Shown piece after piece: positions 41,772-52,099 of a stretch of 64,000 bases of DNA. Location: NCBI GenBank assembly GCA_002049455.2, contig KV918764.1, forward strand, positions 1 to 64,000. Reading direction: 5' to 3'. Origin of the DNA: Porphyra umbilicalis (Eukaryota > Rhodophyta > Bangiophyceae > Bangiales > Bangiaceae). The position numbers and the translations under genes were made by a program. Below the pieces are notes generated by a model. The model was not told where the DNA came from. It was given only the letters and a program-made list of their open reading frames with translations, and did not search any database. Position 1 is the first letter of the stretch. Every line of letters begins with the position of its first letter.

Positions 41772-43466
41772 TCACGCCCCGCACCCCCCCTGGTAGCGGC
41801 GGATCAGCCGCTCCGCCGCGTGCTCCGCCAGCATGTACACCGACGACATGGGCCCCGCCGATGTGGGCATGGACGGGATGGCCGACGCGTCGATGACGTA
41901 CAAGCCGTCAACGCCCTTGACGCCCAAATCCCCATCCAGCACCCGCCCGACGGCGGCGGTGCCGACGTAGTGCAAGCCACTAATCGCCGACGCCCGCACG
42001 ACGGCCTCGTCAATGTCCACGTTGTCGCCCGGCACCGTTTCCTTCATCCCAAAGGCAGGCGCAAACGCGCGCAGCACCCGCCGCAGGCGCCGCACGCACG
42101 TCACCGCCGTGGCCACGTCGGCCGCCTCGTCCAACATCCCCGTCGTCACGGTGGGGGGCGTCCACACGCTGGCGTCAGCGAGGGATAGGCGCCCCCGCGA
42201 CGCCGGGTTGATCATACACACGGACGTGTAGTCGGGCGTGCCGGGCGGCCGCGCGAGCGTCGTAAAGGACGCGATGAGGTAGGCGCCGCGGCCAGACGCC
42301 ACCCGCCCAATGCCCATCGTCGAGGCCATGCCGAGCACCCCGCCGCGGCCGGCCGCCCACGCGGCACGCGCCGCCGCCGAGCCGAGCAGCGTCGCGTTGT
42401 TGACGGCCGCAAGGGGCACGCCCGCATACTCGCCATTGACGCCGACCATGGGGCGCATGACCCCACCTTGGCCGACCGGTAGGTCGACGCGGGGCGTCAC
42501 GCCAGCGGCGGTCAAGTCGGCGGGGCGCCCAACGCCCGACAGGAGCAGCAGCTGTGGGGTACCGTACGGGCCCGCCGCCAAGAGGACCGCGCGGCGGGCG
42601 CGGAGGGTGCGCGGCCGACCCGCGGGGCCGTCCTTGGTCGCAACAATCTCCACACCCGTCGCCCGCGTCGGCTCGCCGTCGTCCTTGTCCGAGCCCGCGT
42701 CACGGGTGCCCCCCTCGAGCCGCACCGCCGTGACGGTCACGCCCGTTCGAACCGTCAGCCGTTCCACACACGCCCCCCGCAGCGCGGGCGCCACATACGC
42801 GGTGCACGCGTCGACGCGGCGCCCCGACGGCGTCACCGCCAGGCGGTTGAGCCACGCCCCCCGGACCGCCTGCCGGCCCGTCTCGTCGGCGACGGTCGGC
42901 AGCCCCGCCCGCCGCGCGGCGGCCAACCACGCGTCCCCATACGCGTAGCGCAAGGGCGGGGGCGGGCGCGCCACGCCCAGCGTGGACGCCGCCCGCGCAT
43001 AGGCCGCGCGCGCGGCGTCTGCGTCGAGGCCGTTGACGCCCCACCCCGCCGCGTCGGGGCCGACCGGCTCGCTCCACTGCGCCGCGTTGATCGACGACGA
43101 GCCGCCGAGCGTGGCCGCCGTGAGGAGGACCGACGGGCGGCCGCCCGTGCCCGCTGCGGGTGCCGACGCCCACGCGGTGGTGATGGACGGGACGGCCCAG
43201 GCGGCCGCCGTTTGGCGCGGCGACCGCACCGCAAACTCTTCGGTGGCGTTGCGGGCCGGGCCCCGCTCGAGGACGACGATGCGGGCGGCGGGGAGGCCGG
43301 CGCACAGGCGCGCGGCGAGGGTGCACCCGCTCGTGCCGCCGCCGACAATTATAAAGTCGGGGGTGGTGGCCGCCGCCTGCGGCGCCACGGCCGACACGAA
43401 GAGGAGCACCGCGGCGGCCGCGGCGATGGACACGCGCGACATAAAGAGGGCGCGCGCTCTTGCCAT
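41772..43466 (-). CDS. Secreted GMC oxidoreductase, mandelonitrile-lyase/glucose-dehydrogenase type
   Basis: This is an intact frame of 564 residues with no long homopolymer. A signal peptide (SRVSIAAAAAVLLFVSAV, cleavage near AAA) is followed by the FAD-binding FIIVGGGTSGCTLAARL and IVVLERGP. Further on lie the GMC motif TAATLGGSSSINAAQW, the second signature AAGPYGTPQLLLLSGVG and the C-terminal FAD/active-site region. That region has the candidate catalytic His in ISGLHYVGTAAVG and IDASAIPSMPTSAGPMSSVYMLAEHAA. The His/Asn usually found in the last loop is not obvious in the PTSAGP segment. Enzymes of this fold oxidise alcohols or cleave cyanohydrins. In Pyropia related proteins have been called mandelonitrile lyases (recalled, not checked). 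Start chosen at the first ATG (43466); ATG 43442 is an alternative. Convergent with the GT61 gene ending at 41389. Confidence 0.85.
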   Translation of the reverse strand: MARARALFMSRVSIAAAAAVLLFVSAVAPQAAATTPDFIIVGGGTSGCTLAARLCAGLPAARIVVLERGPARNATEEFAVRSPRQTAAAWAVPSITTAWASAPAAGTGGRPSVLLTAATLGGSSSINAAQWSEPVGPDAAGWGVNGLDADAARAAYARAASTLGVARPPPPLRYAYGDAWLAAARRAGLPTVADETGRQAVRGAWLNRLAVTPSGRRVDACTAYVAPALRGACVERLTVRTGVTVTAVRLEGGTRDAGSDKDDGEPTRATGVEIVATKDGPAGRPRTLRARRAVLLAAGPYGTPQLLLLSGVGRPADLTAAGVTPRVDLPVGQGGVMRPMVGVNGEYAGVPLAAVNNATLLGSAAARAAWAAGRGGVLGMASTMGIGRVASGRGAYLIASFTTLARPPGTPDYTSVCMINPASRGRLSLADASVWTPPTVTTGMLDEAADVATAVTCVRRLRRVLRAFAPAFGMKETVPGDNVDIDEAVVRASAISGLHYVGTAAVGRVLDGDLGVKGVDGLYVIDASAIPSMPTSAGPMSSVYMLAEHAAERLIRRYQGGCGA

Positions 43467-44150
43467 CCTTGCACGGTGACTGGGGGCGGGGGGGGGAGGA
43501 GCGACGGCGTCGAGCAAGTCGTCGAGGGAGAGTGTGCACGAGCACCAGTCGATGACAGGGAGGGCCGGCTGGAAGAATGACGGCGAGAAAGCGGGCGTCG
43601 ACTACTGCACCGCGGCTTGACGGCGACGGCTTGTGTTCTTCCACCCCCCATCGCCGCAGCCGGCGACCGACCGCCGTTTATGAAGGGATCGCTTGGCCTC
43701 TGCCGCCGGCAACGGTATCGCATGGCAGGGGGACAACAGCGGACCAGTTAGGTACTCCCTGGCGGTCGCCGCGTACACCGTGCTGCTCGGTGCCGCAAAC
43801 CACCGCGGCGGGCCGACATTCTCGGGCGAGACGACGCAACATGTCAGTTGCTGGTTGGTTGGCTGACGAGGCTGACACCCGGTGGAGGCCGCCTCGTCAG
43901 GGTGCTCTCTGCGGTCGTCAGTCTGGCAGAGCATGCAGCATGGATGGCAACGATTAAATTGGTACATTTTATCCAATGAATTAATCTGCGATTAATCGAC
44001 GATTAATACGGAGCCGATCCCATGCATTTATTGCAAAACTGTGGCCGGCTCGAGGCACACCGGAACCAATACGAGGTGGGTCCCTACGAGGTTGTATTTA
44101 AAAAAAAACGCACCCCGTCGATTCGACGTGTAGGTGGGCTACAATCGACG
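43467..44150. other. Upstream region of the GMC gene; AT-rich patch
   Basis: No gene is visible. About 43955-44105 is unusually A+T-rich, with GATTAATC words and a poly-A run, and sits directly beside the extreme G tract at 44150-44271. Confidence 0.4.
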
Positions 44151-44271
44151 AGGGGGGCTCTCAGGGGGGCTGGGGGGGGGGCGCGGGGGGGGGGTGCGGG
44201 GGGGGGCCTGGGGGGGGGGCTCTGGGGGGCAGGCTCTGGGGGGGGCCCTGGCGGGGGGTGCCGGCGGGGCA
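44150..44271 (+). repeat. Extreme G-tract array, strong G-quadruplex potential
   Basis: More than a dozen runs of 4 to 10 G are separated by short C/T/A spacers (GGGGGGCTCT, GGGGGGCTGG and similar). The plus strand could fold into several tandem quadruplexes. The abrupt AT-rich flank makes the composition step very sharp. Confidence 0.85.
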
Positions 44272-44499
44272 CATTGCCACGATAAAATTATATCGATTGT
44301 GAACTCTTGGGTATCTGAATATACCACAATGACGCGTGCGTCGTTAACCTTTCTGGATATCGCTTGACGTGACGTGACAATGGCTGTCTGATGGATGTGA
44401 GCGTCACAAGACAGAGTAAGACAGCGGGCCCCAGCATGTTCTGACGGGTCACAAACACCGCGCAGGCGCGCCACTCCGTGGAGAAGGCCGATCCCCCAC

Positions 44500-45050
44500 G
44501 CCAGCTGCAGGCAGCGGCCGGCGGCGGGCCCCCCGCCGGCCGCCGCCCCCGCCGCTCACCGCCACCCCCCTACGCGGGCCGCCCCCGCCCCTGGCCGCGC
44601 CCCCCGCTGCTGGCGCCGGCGCCGTCGCTTGCGCCTCCCTGGCCGCCGGCTGGCGCCGCCGCTGCCCGCCGCCGCCCGCGCCGCTAGCGCCGCCGCCGTC
44701 GCTGCCGCTGCCCTGGCCGCCAGCTGGCGTCGCCGCTGCCCGCCGCCGCCCCCGACGCTGGCCGCCTCCCCCCCTGATGGCGCTACCCCAGCCGCTGCCG
44801 TCGCCCCCGTCGCTGCCGCCGCCCCCGCCCTTGGTCGCAGCCCCCACCGCTGGCGCCGCCCCCGCCACTGATGGCCAGCCCCGCTGCTGGCGCCGCCCCC
44901 GCCGCTTTTTACCGCCCTTGCCGCTGGCCGCCGCCCCCGCGGGCGGGCGGTGGCAGCGACTCCGGCGCGGGTGCTGTCTGCCTGAGGGCGGGCCGTCGGT
45001 GGCGGGTGGCGGGTGTTGGTTGGGGTGGGTCGGCCGCGGCCTTTGATTGT
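44500..45050. repeat. GC-rich minisatellite-like sequence
   Basis: Units built from CCCTGGCCGCC, GCTGGCG, CCGCCGCTGCC and CGCCGCCGCC recur irregularly. The clearest pair is at about 44637 and 44710. All six frames are open and Ala/Pro/Arg-rich, so no gene is called. Confidence 0.55.
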
Positions 45051-45471
45051 GAGTGAGGAGGCGGAAGTGGTGGGGGGAGGCAGCGACGGCGAGGGGAAGC
45101 AGCTGCGGTGTGGGGAGGAAACAACTGTGTGGGGGTGCAGCGAGGGTCGGAGGAGGCAACAAGGGTGGGGAGAGGCAGCAGGGATCGGGGATGCAGAGGC
45201 AGTGTGGGGAAGCAACGGCAATGGGGGGGTGGGAGTCGGACGCGAGAATCAGCGTGGTGGTGAGCGAGGTAGCATCGGTACTGGCTGAAAGGGACGAGAA
45301 ATGAGGGAAGGAGGGAGATGAACCCTTCTGACAGTGTGTCAGACACAGTGTATACGACAGAAAGGCACTGAAGCCTGCAGTCGTAGCCGTCCTGGCAACC
45401 AGCTGAGCGGGGCACGGAGGCAGAGGAGACTGCAGACGGCTTCACAAAGCAGTGTGAATGGACCCCCTTTG

Positions 45472-45565
45472 ACAGTGCTTCAAATCCAGTGTGCTCCGCA
45501 GATCGAGACTGACACTGTCCAATCCAGTGGATCATGTATTTTTGTCTAACACTGTTCAATCCAGT
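45472..45565. repeat. Three spaced copies of a CACTGTTCAATCCAGTG word
   Basis: CAGTGCTTCAAATCCAGTG, CACTGTCCAATCCAGTG and CACTGTTCAATCCAGTG occur about 35-40 bases apart. Each has an internal CAGTG/CACTG inverted pair. Possibly terminal sequence of an element or a protein-binding array. Confidence 0.6.
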
Positions 45566-45699
45566 GGGTTGCGACCCTGCGCTTCTCTGCTGCTGAGCGG
45601 GCTGGCGGGGCGACGGCGTCCGCGCCCGCTACGCCGGCCGGCGCCACGAAGTCAAGTGGCGCGGCTTCGGCGACGGCGCGGGGGAAGGCGGTTCGTCGG

Positions 45700-47741
45700 T
45701 TGCGCCCAGCAAACGGCGCGCCCTCGAGCCGGGAGGCCTCGGCGCCGGGGAGTCAAGCAACGCAACCGGCGCCGCCCCCTCGCCGGTCCACGTCAGCGGC
45801 GGGGTCGGTGTCGGCTTCTCACGAGTCAAGTGCGGCGGCGCGGTCGGAAGACGAGGATGCGGCCGCGCCCCGCATGGCGGTGGCGCGCGTGCCGCTGCCG
45901 CCCAGCCGTCCGGGGACTTCACCTGCGTCGGCGGCTGCGGCCGCGGCGGCACCGGGCGATGGGGGGGAGGACTCCATGAAGAAAAACTCGCTTCCGCCAG
46001 TGCCGTGCCGGGTACGGCTCTCGGTTGTGGAGGAAATGAGTCCCGCGGGGGCGGAGCCGGGGGCGCTGGTCCCGTGGACGCCCTCCCACGCCCCCAGTCG
46101 ACTGGGGGAGTGTCGCCTGCGGGCCCTGTATGCCGCTATTCTGGTGCCCAAGCAGGGCCCGGCGTGGCAGCGGTGGCTGAAGCGCCACCCCGTGCAGTAC
46201 CAGCGGCTTTCCGGGGTGGCGACGGACCTCCCCGCCCTACTAGAGGCGGGGGACACGCCGTGGAGCACGCAGCCGCGCGCCTGTCCAACTTTATGGACGG
46301 AACTACCGCCGACGACGTTCCGCCCGTCGTGGCGTGGGAGTGGGCGTGCTCCTCTCCTCCGTCCTTGGGCGAGAGGGACCCTCACTTCCACCACCAGGAC
46401 GCTTGCACCGAGCGCCGGGTGCGGGGGGCGTCGGGGATCCTGGTGCGGGTTTCTCAAGTGGAGAGCACCCATGTCCATGCCTCGGCGCGGCGGGCCTACT
46501 ATGTCCGGACACCGACGTGGTGGTCGGCGGTGGAGGTGCCCTTCGGGCTCCCCGCAAGGATGCCCGGCATCGTGGCCTACTTTGGCACAGCGCTGTGTCG
46601 GGGGGAGTCCACCTTGGCGGCGGACATCCTCGCTGGAGGTGGCGGGGGTGTGGTATGCCTCCGCCCGTACCAAGGGGTACCTATGGCATCTGCCCGCCAG
46701 CCTGGTAGACAGCCTTGTGGGGCTGCGCCTAGAAAACGTGGCGAAGGGGGCGGGCCCGGACGCAACCGCGTACCTCAGCGAGTTGCTGGACCTACACCAG
46801 TCGTTGGACTGGGGGGCTGCCGGGCCCTTTCTGGCCCACCGAGTTGGTGGGGAGGAGGGCGAAGCGCCTCGGGCGTTTGTGCACTGCGACAAACGCCTCG
46901 TGGGCGGGCGCATAGGCCTCCATGAGGGCCTGGGTGACCCTGCCTACCGCTAAGCTGCGGGGGTAACGGCGACGTCGCCCCCGTCCGAGTCGGGTTGGGG
47001 TGCCCCGGGGGTAATTTTCCCCCTCCAGCGCAAGCGCATACGGGGTGCGGCCGAGCGCCCCCCTGCTCGTGGGGCCGCTGTCCGGCGGACCACCGGATGG
47101 GGGCGTCCGCCGTGGGGCGGTCGGCCCGCTCGACGTTCTACCTGCCTGGGGTACCGTACTACCCGGCCCTGGGGGCAGGACAAAGCCTCAGCTGGGGGCT
47201 TGTCACCCCCCGGTGCGCGCGCGCCCTTGCATCCACCTTCCTGAGTGCGGCGAAGACGCTTAAGGCGGCCCACGGGGAGGCGATAGTGGCCTCCCTGGTG
47301 GACACTCTGGCGTGGGTTACCCGGGGAGCGGGGGCCATACTACGGGGATCCCCGTGCCCCCTGTTGGCCGCGGCCGAGCAGTTCCTTGTGGACACCACCC
47401 CCGAGGCCATCGGGTGCCAGATGGCCTCTCGCCTGGAGGGGCACGGCCAGCAAGTGGCGCCGAAGCGTGTGGTACCCGCGGCGGCCGGGAGCTCCAGTCG
47501 AGCCCCGTACACCGGGGAGCCTGCCGCCGCTGCCGCAACCTACCATGAGGGCGGCTTCTCCTCCTTCGCTGGGGGGTACTCCGCCGCGGGGGCGGCGCCG
47601 AGTAGGGCGCCGCGCTCGACGTGGGGGCCGGGTCCAGCGGACCGGGGGCCGGCCCATGAGTACCCGGTGGACCCCCCTGGTTATGACCATGACGGGGGGT
47701 ACGTCCGCGAAGACCGCCCGCCGTCGCCGGGTGGAGAGTAG
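45700..47741 (+). pseudogene. Gag-like ORF of unknown retroelement, copy A, frameshifted
   Basis: Protein-like sequence runs through 2 kb but moves between frames. It begins with an Ala/Ser/Pro-rich start, then RLRALYAAILVPKQGPAWQRWLKRH and a central region (about 46260-46620) in another frame. Next come SLVGLRLENVAKGAGPD and AFVHCDKRLVGGRIGLHEGL. The end (about 47090-47741) has ALASTFLSAAKTLKAAHGEA and a Gly/Tyr/Pro-rich tail ending PPSPGGE. Segment order and residues resemble the minus-strand ORF at 55.0-57.0 kb (RALY; FRCAKAVNDEGVLTLSEGL; Gly/Pro/Tyr-rich tail), so they are one family in opposite orientation. Length, Pro-rich tail and setting suggest a Gag-like protein. No zinc knuckle or enzyme motif is present. 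Confidence 0.5.
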
Positions 47742-47913
47742 TGGCCCGTGTCCGGGTAGGGTACGGGGGCGTCGAGTATTGCTAGCCGCGTCTCATACCA
47801 TGTTTGTCCCAAATTGGGTTGGTCTTGCTTGGAGGGCCCCGAAGTAGGGGGGTTGGGTTGAATCTTTTGTCGGGAGTGTGTGAGGGGTACCCTGTACTGG
47901 GGGGTTAGTTGTG

Positions 47914-49343
47914 TTATACCCTTCTTCTCACCGTGATTCGGTGTCGCCCACAGTGCTGGCGAACCTTCTCGGCTAGGAGGTCCTCCACATAGTGCCAGGA
48001 GTCCTCCCGGGGTCCATACCCGAACCATCTCACCTTGAGCATGAGTCGCTCCTGGTCGTCATACCCCTGTCCGACAAAGTGGTCAAAGACAGCCTCAATC
48101 GGTTAAATAGCCGATGAGGGGAGGAAGGGGACCTGGAACGCGGCCAGTGCCCGTGCCCAGGCCGGGTATCCCTCGGGTGGTTCCGGGGCCCGGGTGGCGT
48201 GGTTCCCGTTGTCGGTGCGGATACCATCGTTACTTTTGATGATAAGCCGGCGCCGATCGGTCTTCAAGATCTGGTAGGGTCCCAGTGTCTTGAAGACGAG
48301 TTTAACCCCCTGATTCTCGTGGTACTTCGCGAATATTCAGTCTCCAACTCGGAGGGCTTCGCGGCGAGCATGCAGGCGCTTTTCGAAGGCCCGTTTGTAC
48401 CAGGCCTGCGCATTTTCCCCTGTATCCCGTACTAGGGGGATCAAGGAGTCGAGGCATTTGAGGATATTCTCCTTGGCCCGCCAGGGGGTTACAATCTCCC
48501 CGGGTTCGGTGCCCGCTGTAAGTCGTTCGATAGCCATGAGAGTAAGCCGTCGTGGACTTACGAACGCGAACGGGACTTGTCCGGCGCTATTTTGCACTTG
48601 AGAAGTATAAGCCGCTACTACCAGACTTGAGTACAGGGACCACGTCACTACGTGGTCACTTACGTGGTGTCGTAGTTGCTTAACTAAGGTCATATCAAAC
48701 CGTTCGACCTGCCCATTAGTCTGGGGGTGATAAGGCGTGGCATAATTGGTGTCAATTCCCAGTGCCTCGAGCGCACCTTGCCAGAGTACGGCTGCGAATC
48801 GGGGTCCGTTATCCGATAAAACAGAATCGAGGATCCCAGAGCTAGCGACCCACGTGTCGAGAAAGGCACTGAGCACATTTCAAGCCGAGATGTCCTTCAA
48901 CGGGACCGCCCGCGTGACCTTAGTGAAGCGGTCACAAATGACTAGGATATACTCATATCCTTCGGGGGTTCGGGGCAACGACTAAGTAAGGCAATGGCCA
49001 GAGCAGCGAAAGGTTCCGTGGCGGGGAGCAGTCGCATGGGTGCGGCACTCTGCGTACCTATGAGGCGATTTTTCGCGCATGTAGGGCACTCCACAACTCA
49101 ACCGATGACGTCGGCTGCCAATGAGGGCCAATAGTAATGGTTCGTCATGGTTTGGTACATCCGGGAGCCACTAGGATGTTCCGCCAAGGGGTACGAGTGC
49201 TGCGCCCGCAAGACATCCTGGAATAGGGACCGGGGTATCAACAACTGTTGGGAGCCGGCCCGATGCCCTTCTCGGCAGAGCAGCCCATCCGCATTCTGGT
49301 AGAAGCGGGGGGGCTCGCCGGTGTCAAGTGACCGCCTGACCCA
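47914..49343 (-). pseudogene. Chromovirus integrase with GPY/F and chromodomain, decayed
   Basis: Reading 49343 to 47914, this holds an HHCC zinc-binding part (HSYPLAEHPSG, then CPTCAKNR). Next is the catalytic core (EYILVICDRFTKV, VLSDNGPRF, YHPQTNGQVERF), a GPY/F module (VFKTLGPYQILK) and a chromodomain (LMLKVRWFGYGPREDSWHYVEDLL). It continues the RT-RNase H frame after a TAG at 49344. Further in-frame stops lie near 49118, 48985, 48877, 48337 and 48103, and there is one frame slip near 49005 that removes the first catalytic Asp context. The C-terminal chromodomain places the element among chromoviruses (Ty3/gypsy), which target chromatin during integration. Dead as it stands. Confidence 0.85.
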
Positions 49344-50927
49344 CTATCCGAACTCATTGTCCGCCTCCTTCTGGGCCAGTTCGCCCAGGGGTATGCGGGC
49401 GGTCTCCCTGCTCTTGGGGAGTCGGGGGTCGAGCACTGCCCGCGACCGCGTGGTCACCCCAACTGTGAAGATGTCCTGGGAGATTGGTCCCGTATCCAGC
49501 CCCTCATTCGGGAGGCGGGATAGCGCGTCGGCCACTGCATGTTGGGGGCCGGGCTTGTACTCCACGTCATAGTCAAACTCCGAGAGGAGGATGCGCCTAC
49601 GATTGAGTCGATTGTTGGCGCAGGCCGTCGTGGCTGGTATCCACTTCAGTGCCTTGTGGTCACACCGGGTGAGGAACTTGGCGCCTTTGATGTACGGTCG
49701 TAGTAAACCGACCGCCCACACCACACACAGTCCCTTAATCTCGGTGACGGTGTAGTTCTTCTCCGCCGGCAGTTGGCCCTTACTGAAGTAGCCTACCGGC
49801 AGGTGCTTGCCATCGGGTTGCTGCTGCAGTAGGCAGCACCCTAGCTGGTCGTAGCTAGCATCCACATCGATGATGAACTTTATCTCCTTGCGCGGTATCG
49901 CAAGGATGGGCGGGTGGCATAGCTGTTCGCGTAGTTTGTCAAACGCGGCCTGTTCCTCCGGGGTAGGGGGACTCAACCGCTTGGGAAGCTTCGCGCTGTT
50001 CGCGTCGTTCAGCGGCTTCGCTGTCTTTGCGAAGTCTACAGTGAACCGACGGTTGACATTGCACATGCCCAAGAAACTCCTGAGTTGAGTTTGGGTCTTG
50101 GGGAAGACGGCGTTCTTGATGGCCTTGGGATTCTTTTCGTTCACACTCAAGCGTCCTGGCCGCACTACATGGCCAAGGTACTCCACCTCGTCTCTAAATA
50201 GGTGGCACTTCTGTGCCTTGAGGGTGACCCCATGCTTCCCGAGTAGGGTGAGCACCGTGTTCAAGTGGGACAGGTCGGACTCGGCATCGGCGGAGAAGAT
50301 GATGAGGTCATCTAAGTAAACGAGCACATTCTCCCACTTAACTCCGGATAAGATCATGTCAATCGCCAGCTGGAAAGTGGCAGGAGCATTGCACAGGCCA
50401 AAGGGAAGCCGGGTACACTGGTACGTGTCACAGTGGCAAGTGTACGCCGTCTCAGGCCTAACCTTCTCGGCTAGGGGGATCTGCCAGTACCCGGCGTTGC
50501 AGTTCAACGTGGAGCAGACCTGGGCATCCCCTAAGGAGTCAAGGCAGGCGTCCATCCGGGGTAACGGATACAATTTGCGTACTGTGCGCTCGTTCAACTG
50601 CCGATAGTCGATGCAGAACCGGGGACTTTCGTCGGGTTTTGGAATGAGTACCACCGGGCTAGCCCATTCGCTCTGGCTGGGCTCTATAACTTCGAGCTTG
50701 AGCAATTGGTCGACTTGGGCCTTGATGAGTTCCCTAGTTCTGGGACCCATCCGGTAGGGGTTGAGCCGGACGGGCTTGGAGCCCGGTTTCAACTCGATCC
50801 GGTGCTCCGTGGCCTTGATGGAGCCCAAGTGCCCACTACAGAGCGCTCGGTGCTTCTCCAGTAGGGCGGGCACTTGAGGCTGCAACACCTCAGGCACGTT
50901 CGAAGTATGAACGTGGGGCTCCTCCAC
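49344..50927 (-). CDS. Ty3/gypsy reverse transcriptase-RNase H
   Basis: This is an uninterrupted frame of 527 residues. RT blocks are in order: KPVRLNPYRMGPRTRELI, SEWASPVVLIPKPD, FCIDYRQLNERT, the polymerase region with LPFGLCNAPATFQ and the catalytic VYLDDLIIFS. The connection (VEYLGHVV, LRSFLGMCNVNRRF) and RNase H (IIDVDASYDQLGCCLL, YTVTEIKGLCVVWAV, RCDHKALKWI) follow. The order PR-RT-RH-IN is that of Ty3/gypsy elements. It lies between the protease frame (51995-50976) and the decayed integrase. The frame would normally run on into the integrase; a TAG cuts it here. It is the best-preserved part of the element. Confidence 0.92.
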   Translation of the reverse strand: MEEPHVHTSNVPEVLQPQVPALLEKHRALCSGHLGSIKATEHRIELKPGSKPVRLNPYRMGPRTRELIKAQVDQLLKLEVIEPSQSEWASPVVLIPKPDESPRFCIDYRQLNERTVRKLYPLPRMDACLDSLGDAQVCSTLNCNAGYWQIPLAEKVRPETAYTCHCDTYQCTRLPFGLCNAPATFQLAIDMILSGVKWENVLVYLDDLIIFSADAESDLSHLNTVLTLLGKHGVTLKAQKCHLFRDEVEYLGHVVRPGRLSVNEKNPKAIKNAVFPKTQTQLRSFLGMCNVNRRFTVDFAKTAKPLNDANSAKLPKRLSPPTPEEQAAFDKLREQLCHPPILAIPRKEIKFIIDVDASYDQLGCCLLQQQPDGKHLPVGYFSKGQLPAEKNYTVTEIKGLCVVWAVGLLRPYIKGAKFLTRCDHKALKWIPATTACANNRLNRRRILLSEFDYDVEYKPGPQHAVADALSRLPNEGLDTGPISQDIFTVGVTTRSRAVLDPRLPKSRETARIPLGELAQKEADNEFG

Positions 50928-50975
50928 GGGGTCTGTCGCGTCGGGCGCGGTGGCCGGACTGAGACCGAGTGCAGC

Positions 50976-51995
50976 TCAGTCCTCTCGGGATGTGGCGGCT
51001 ACCGTACCGGAGTAGGCCGACATATGCCCTAGGACCATGCCCTTGAGAAGTCGCTCACTCGTATTCCTTGTATGGGCTACTTCCACCCACCACGTCTGGT
51101 TGGCGGTGCAGTCCATAGTGCCAGTTGCCACATGCACGCGATGGCTCTCATACACTTGATGGCGCAGAGTGATGACCCCATTCCCTTGGAATAACGTCTG
51201 TACTGGGACGTACCCCCGGGACCGCGGGGGTATAACCACCTCGTCCGCCAGACGCACCTTGGCGTCCGCCTCACTAGCGGCAACAGCCTTGCCGGGTTGG
51301 TCCGCCCTGGCATACGACACCTTTCTACCCCGACGGAGGATGGGAACCTCACATCCATTTAGTAACTGGATGTACCCCTTGGGCCCGCAGATGTTGGGGA
51401 CATGGACGTCAGTGTAGTCGGTCCGTAGGAGCAGGGGGACCGACATGCCGCGCACTGCTTCACACGTGACTGGGGTTGAGTAATTGCCGACTCGCACCGT
51501 AAGAGTCACGGTGCCCGTGATGGGAAGGAGTCCCCCATTCACGTCAAACAACTGGGCGGTCGCCGCGTCAAGGGGCGCCACCTTCATCTCCGAGGGGAGC
51601 AGCGCTTCCCGTACTAGGGAGACGCACGACCCCGTGTCGACAATGACGCGGAGGGATAACTCACGCCCCGCGTCAAGCCAGATGCGACTGGCCGCCTGAA
51701 AGTTGGACCCCGTCAGGATTGCCACCACATTCCGGCCGTCTACCCCCTTCGGGAGGGGCGCGTCCCGAGGGCGGATCCCTTTGGATCGGGATTGTATGCG
51801 TACTGGCATCGCATCCACCCCCCGGGTTGGGTCCACCGGTCGCCACGGGGAGGGCCAACACCGGTGGTTACTCGTTTCCCTCCTCGGACTCAGAGGAGGT
51901 CGCCGGTCCGCACTCGGGCTCGGTCTGCGGTTCCCCCTTCTCAAGCGGCGTCGACTCCTCGCCGATTGAGCAGGAGTACTCGTTGTGAATAGCAA
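50976..51995 (-). CDS. Retrotransposon aspartic protease region
   Basis: The open frame of about 339 residues has a single retropepsin-like active-site motif (LRVIVDTGSCVSLV), followed by QLFDVNGGLLPITGTVTL and VPLLLRTDYTDVHVP. These are typical of Ty3/gypsy proteases that act as dimers to cut Gag-Pol. The first 90 residues are Arg/Pro-rich and may be an out-of-frame shadow. The zinc knuckle of Gag lies just upstream at about 52100-52165. The frame ends at 50976, about 50 bases before the RT frame opens. Confidence 0.8.
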   Translation of the reverse strand: MLFTTSTPAQSARSRRRLRRGNRRPSPSADRRPPLSPRRETSNHRCWPSPWRPVDPTRGVDAMPVRIQSRSKGIRPRDAPLPKGVDGRNVVAILTGSNFQAASRIWLDAGRELSLRVIVDTGSCVSLVREALLPSEMKVAPLDAATAQLFDVNGGLLPITGTVTLTVRVGNYSTPVTCEAVRGMSVPLLLRTDYTDVHVPNICGPKGYIQLLNGCEVPILRRGRKVSYARADQPGKAVAASEADAKVRLADEVVIPPRSRGYVPVQTLFQGNGVITLRHQVYESHRVHVATGTMDCTANQTWWVEVAHTRNTSERLLKGMVLGHMSAYSGTVAATSRED

Positions 51996-52099
51996 CGGTT
52001 ACTGCCGGCCCATCCGCTGGGTATCGCAGGAGCCCGAGGGCGTCCCGAGAGGGGACCAGCGACTGGTCATCGCCAATCGGTCACGTAGGCGTGCGTCCA

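Noticed and set aside
47790-47815. TGGTATGAGAC on the minus strand as an initiator-tRNA primer site
   Set aside because: It differs from TGGTATCAGAG within the first eleven bases, and lies at the wrong end relative to the minus-strand chromovirus.
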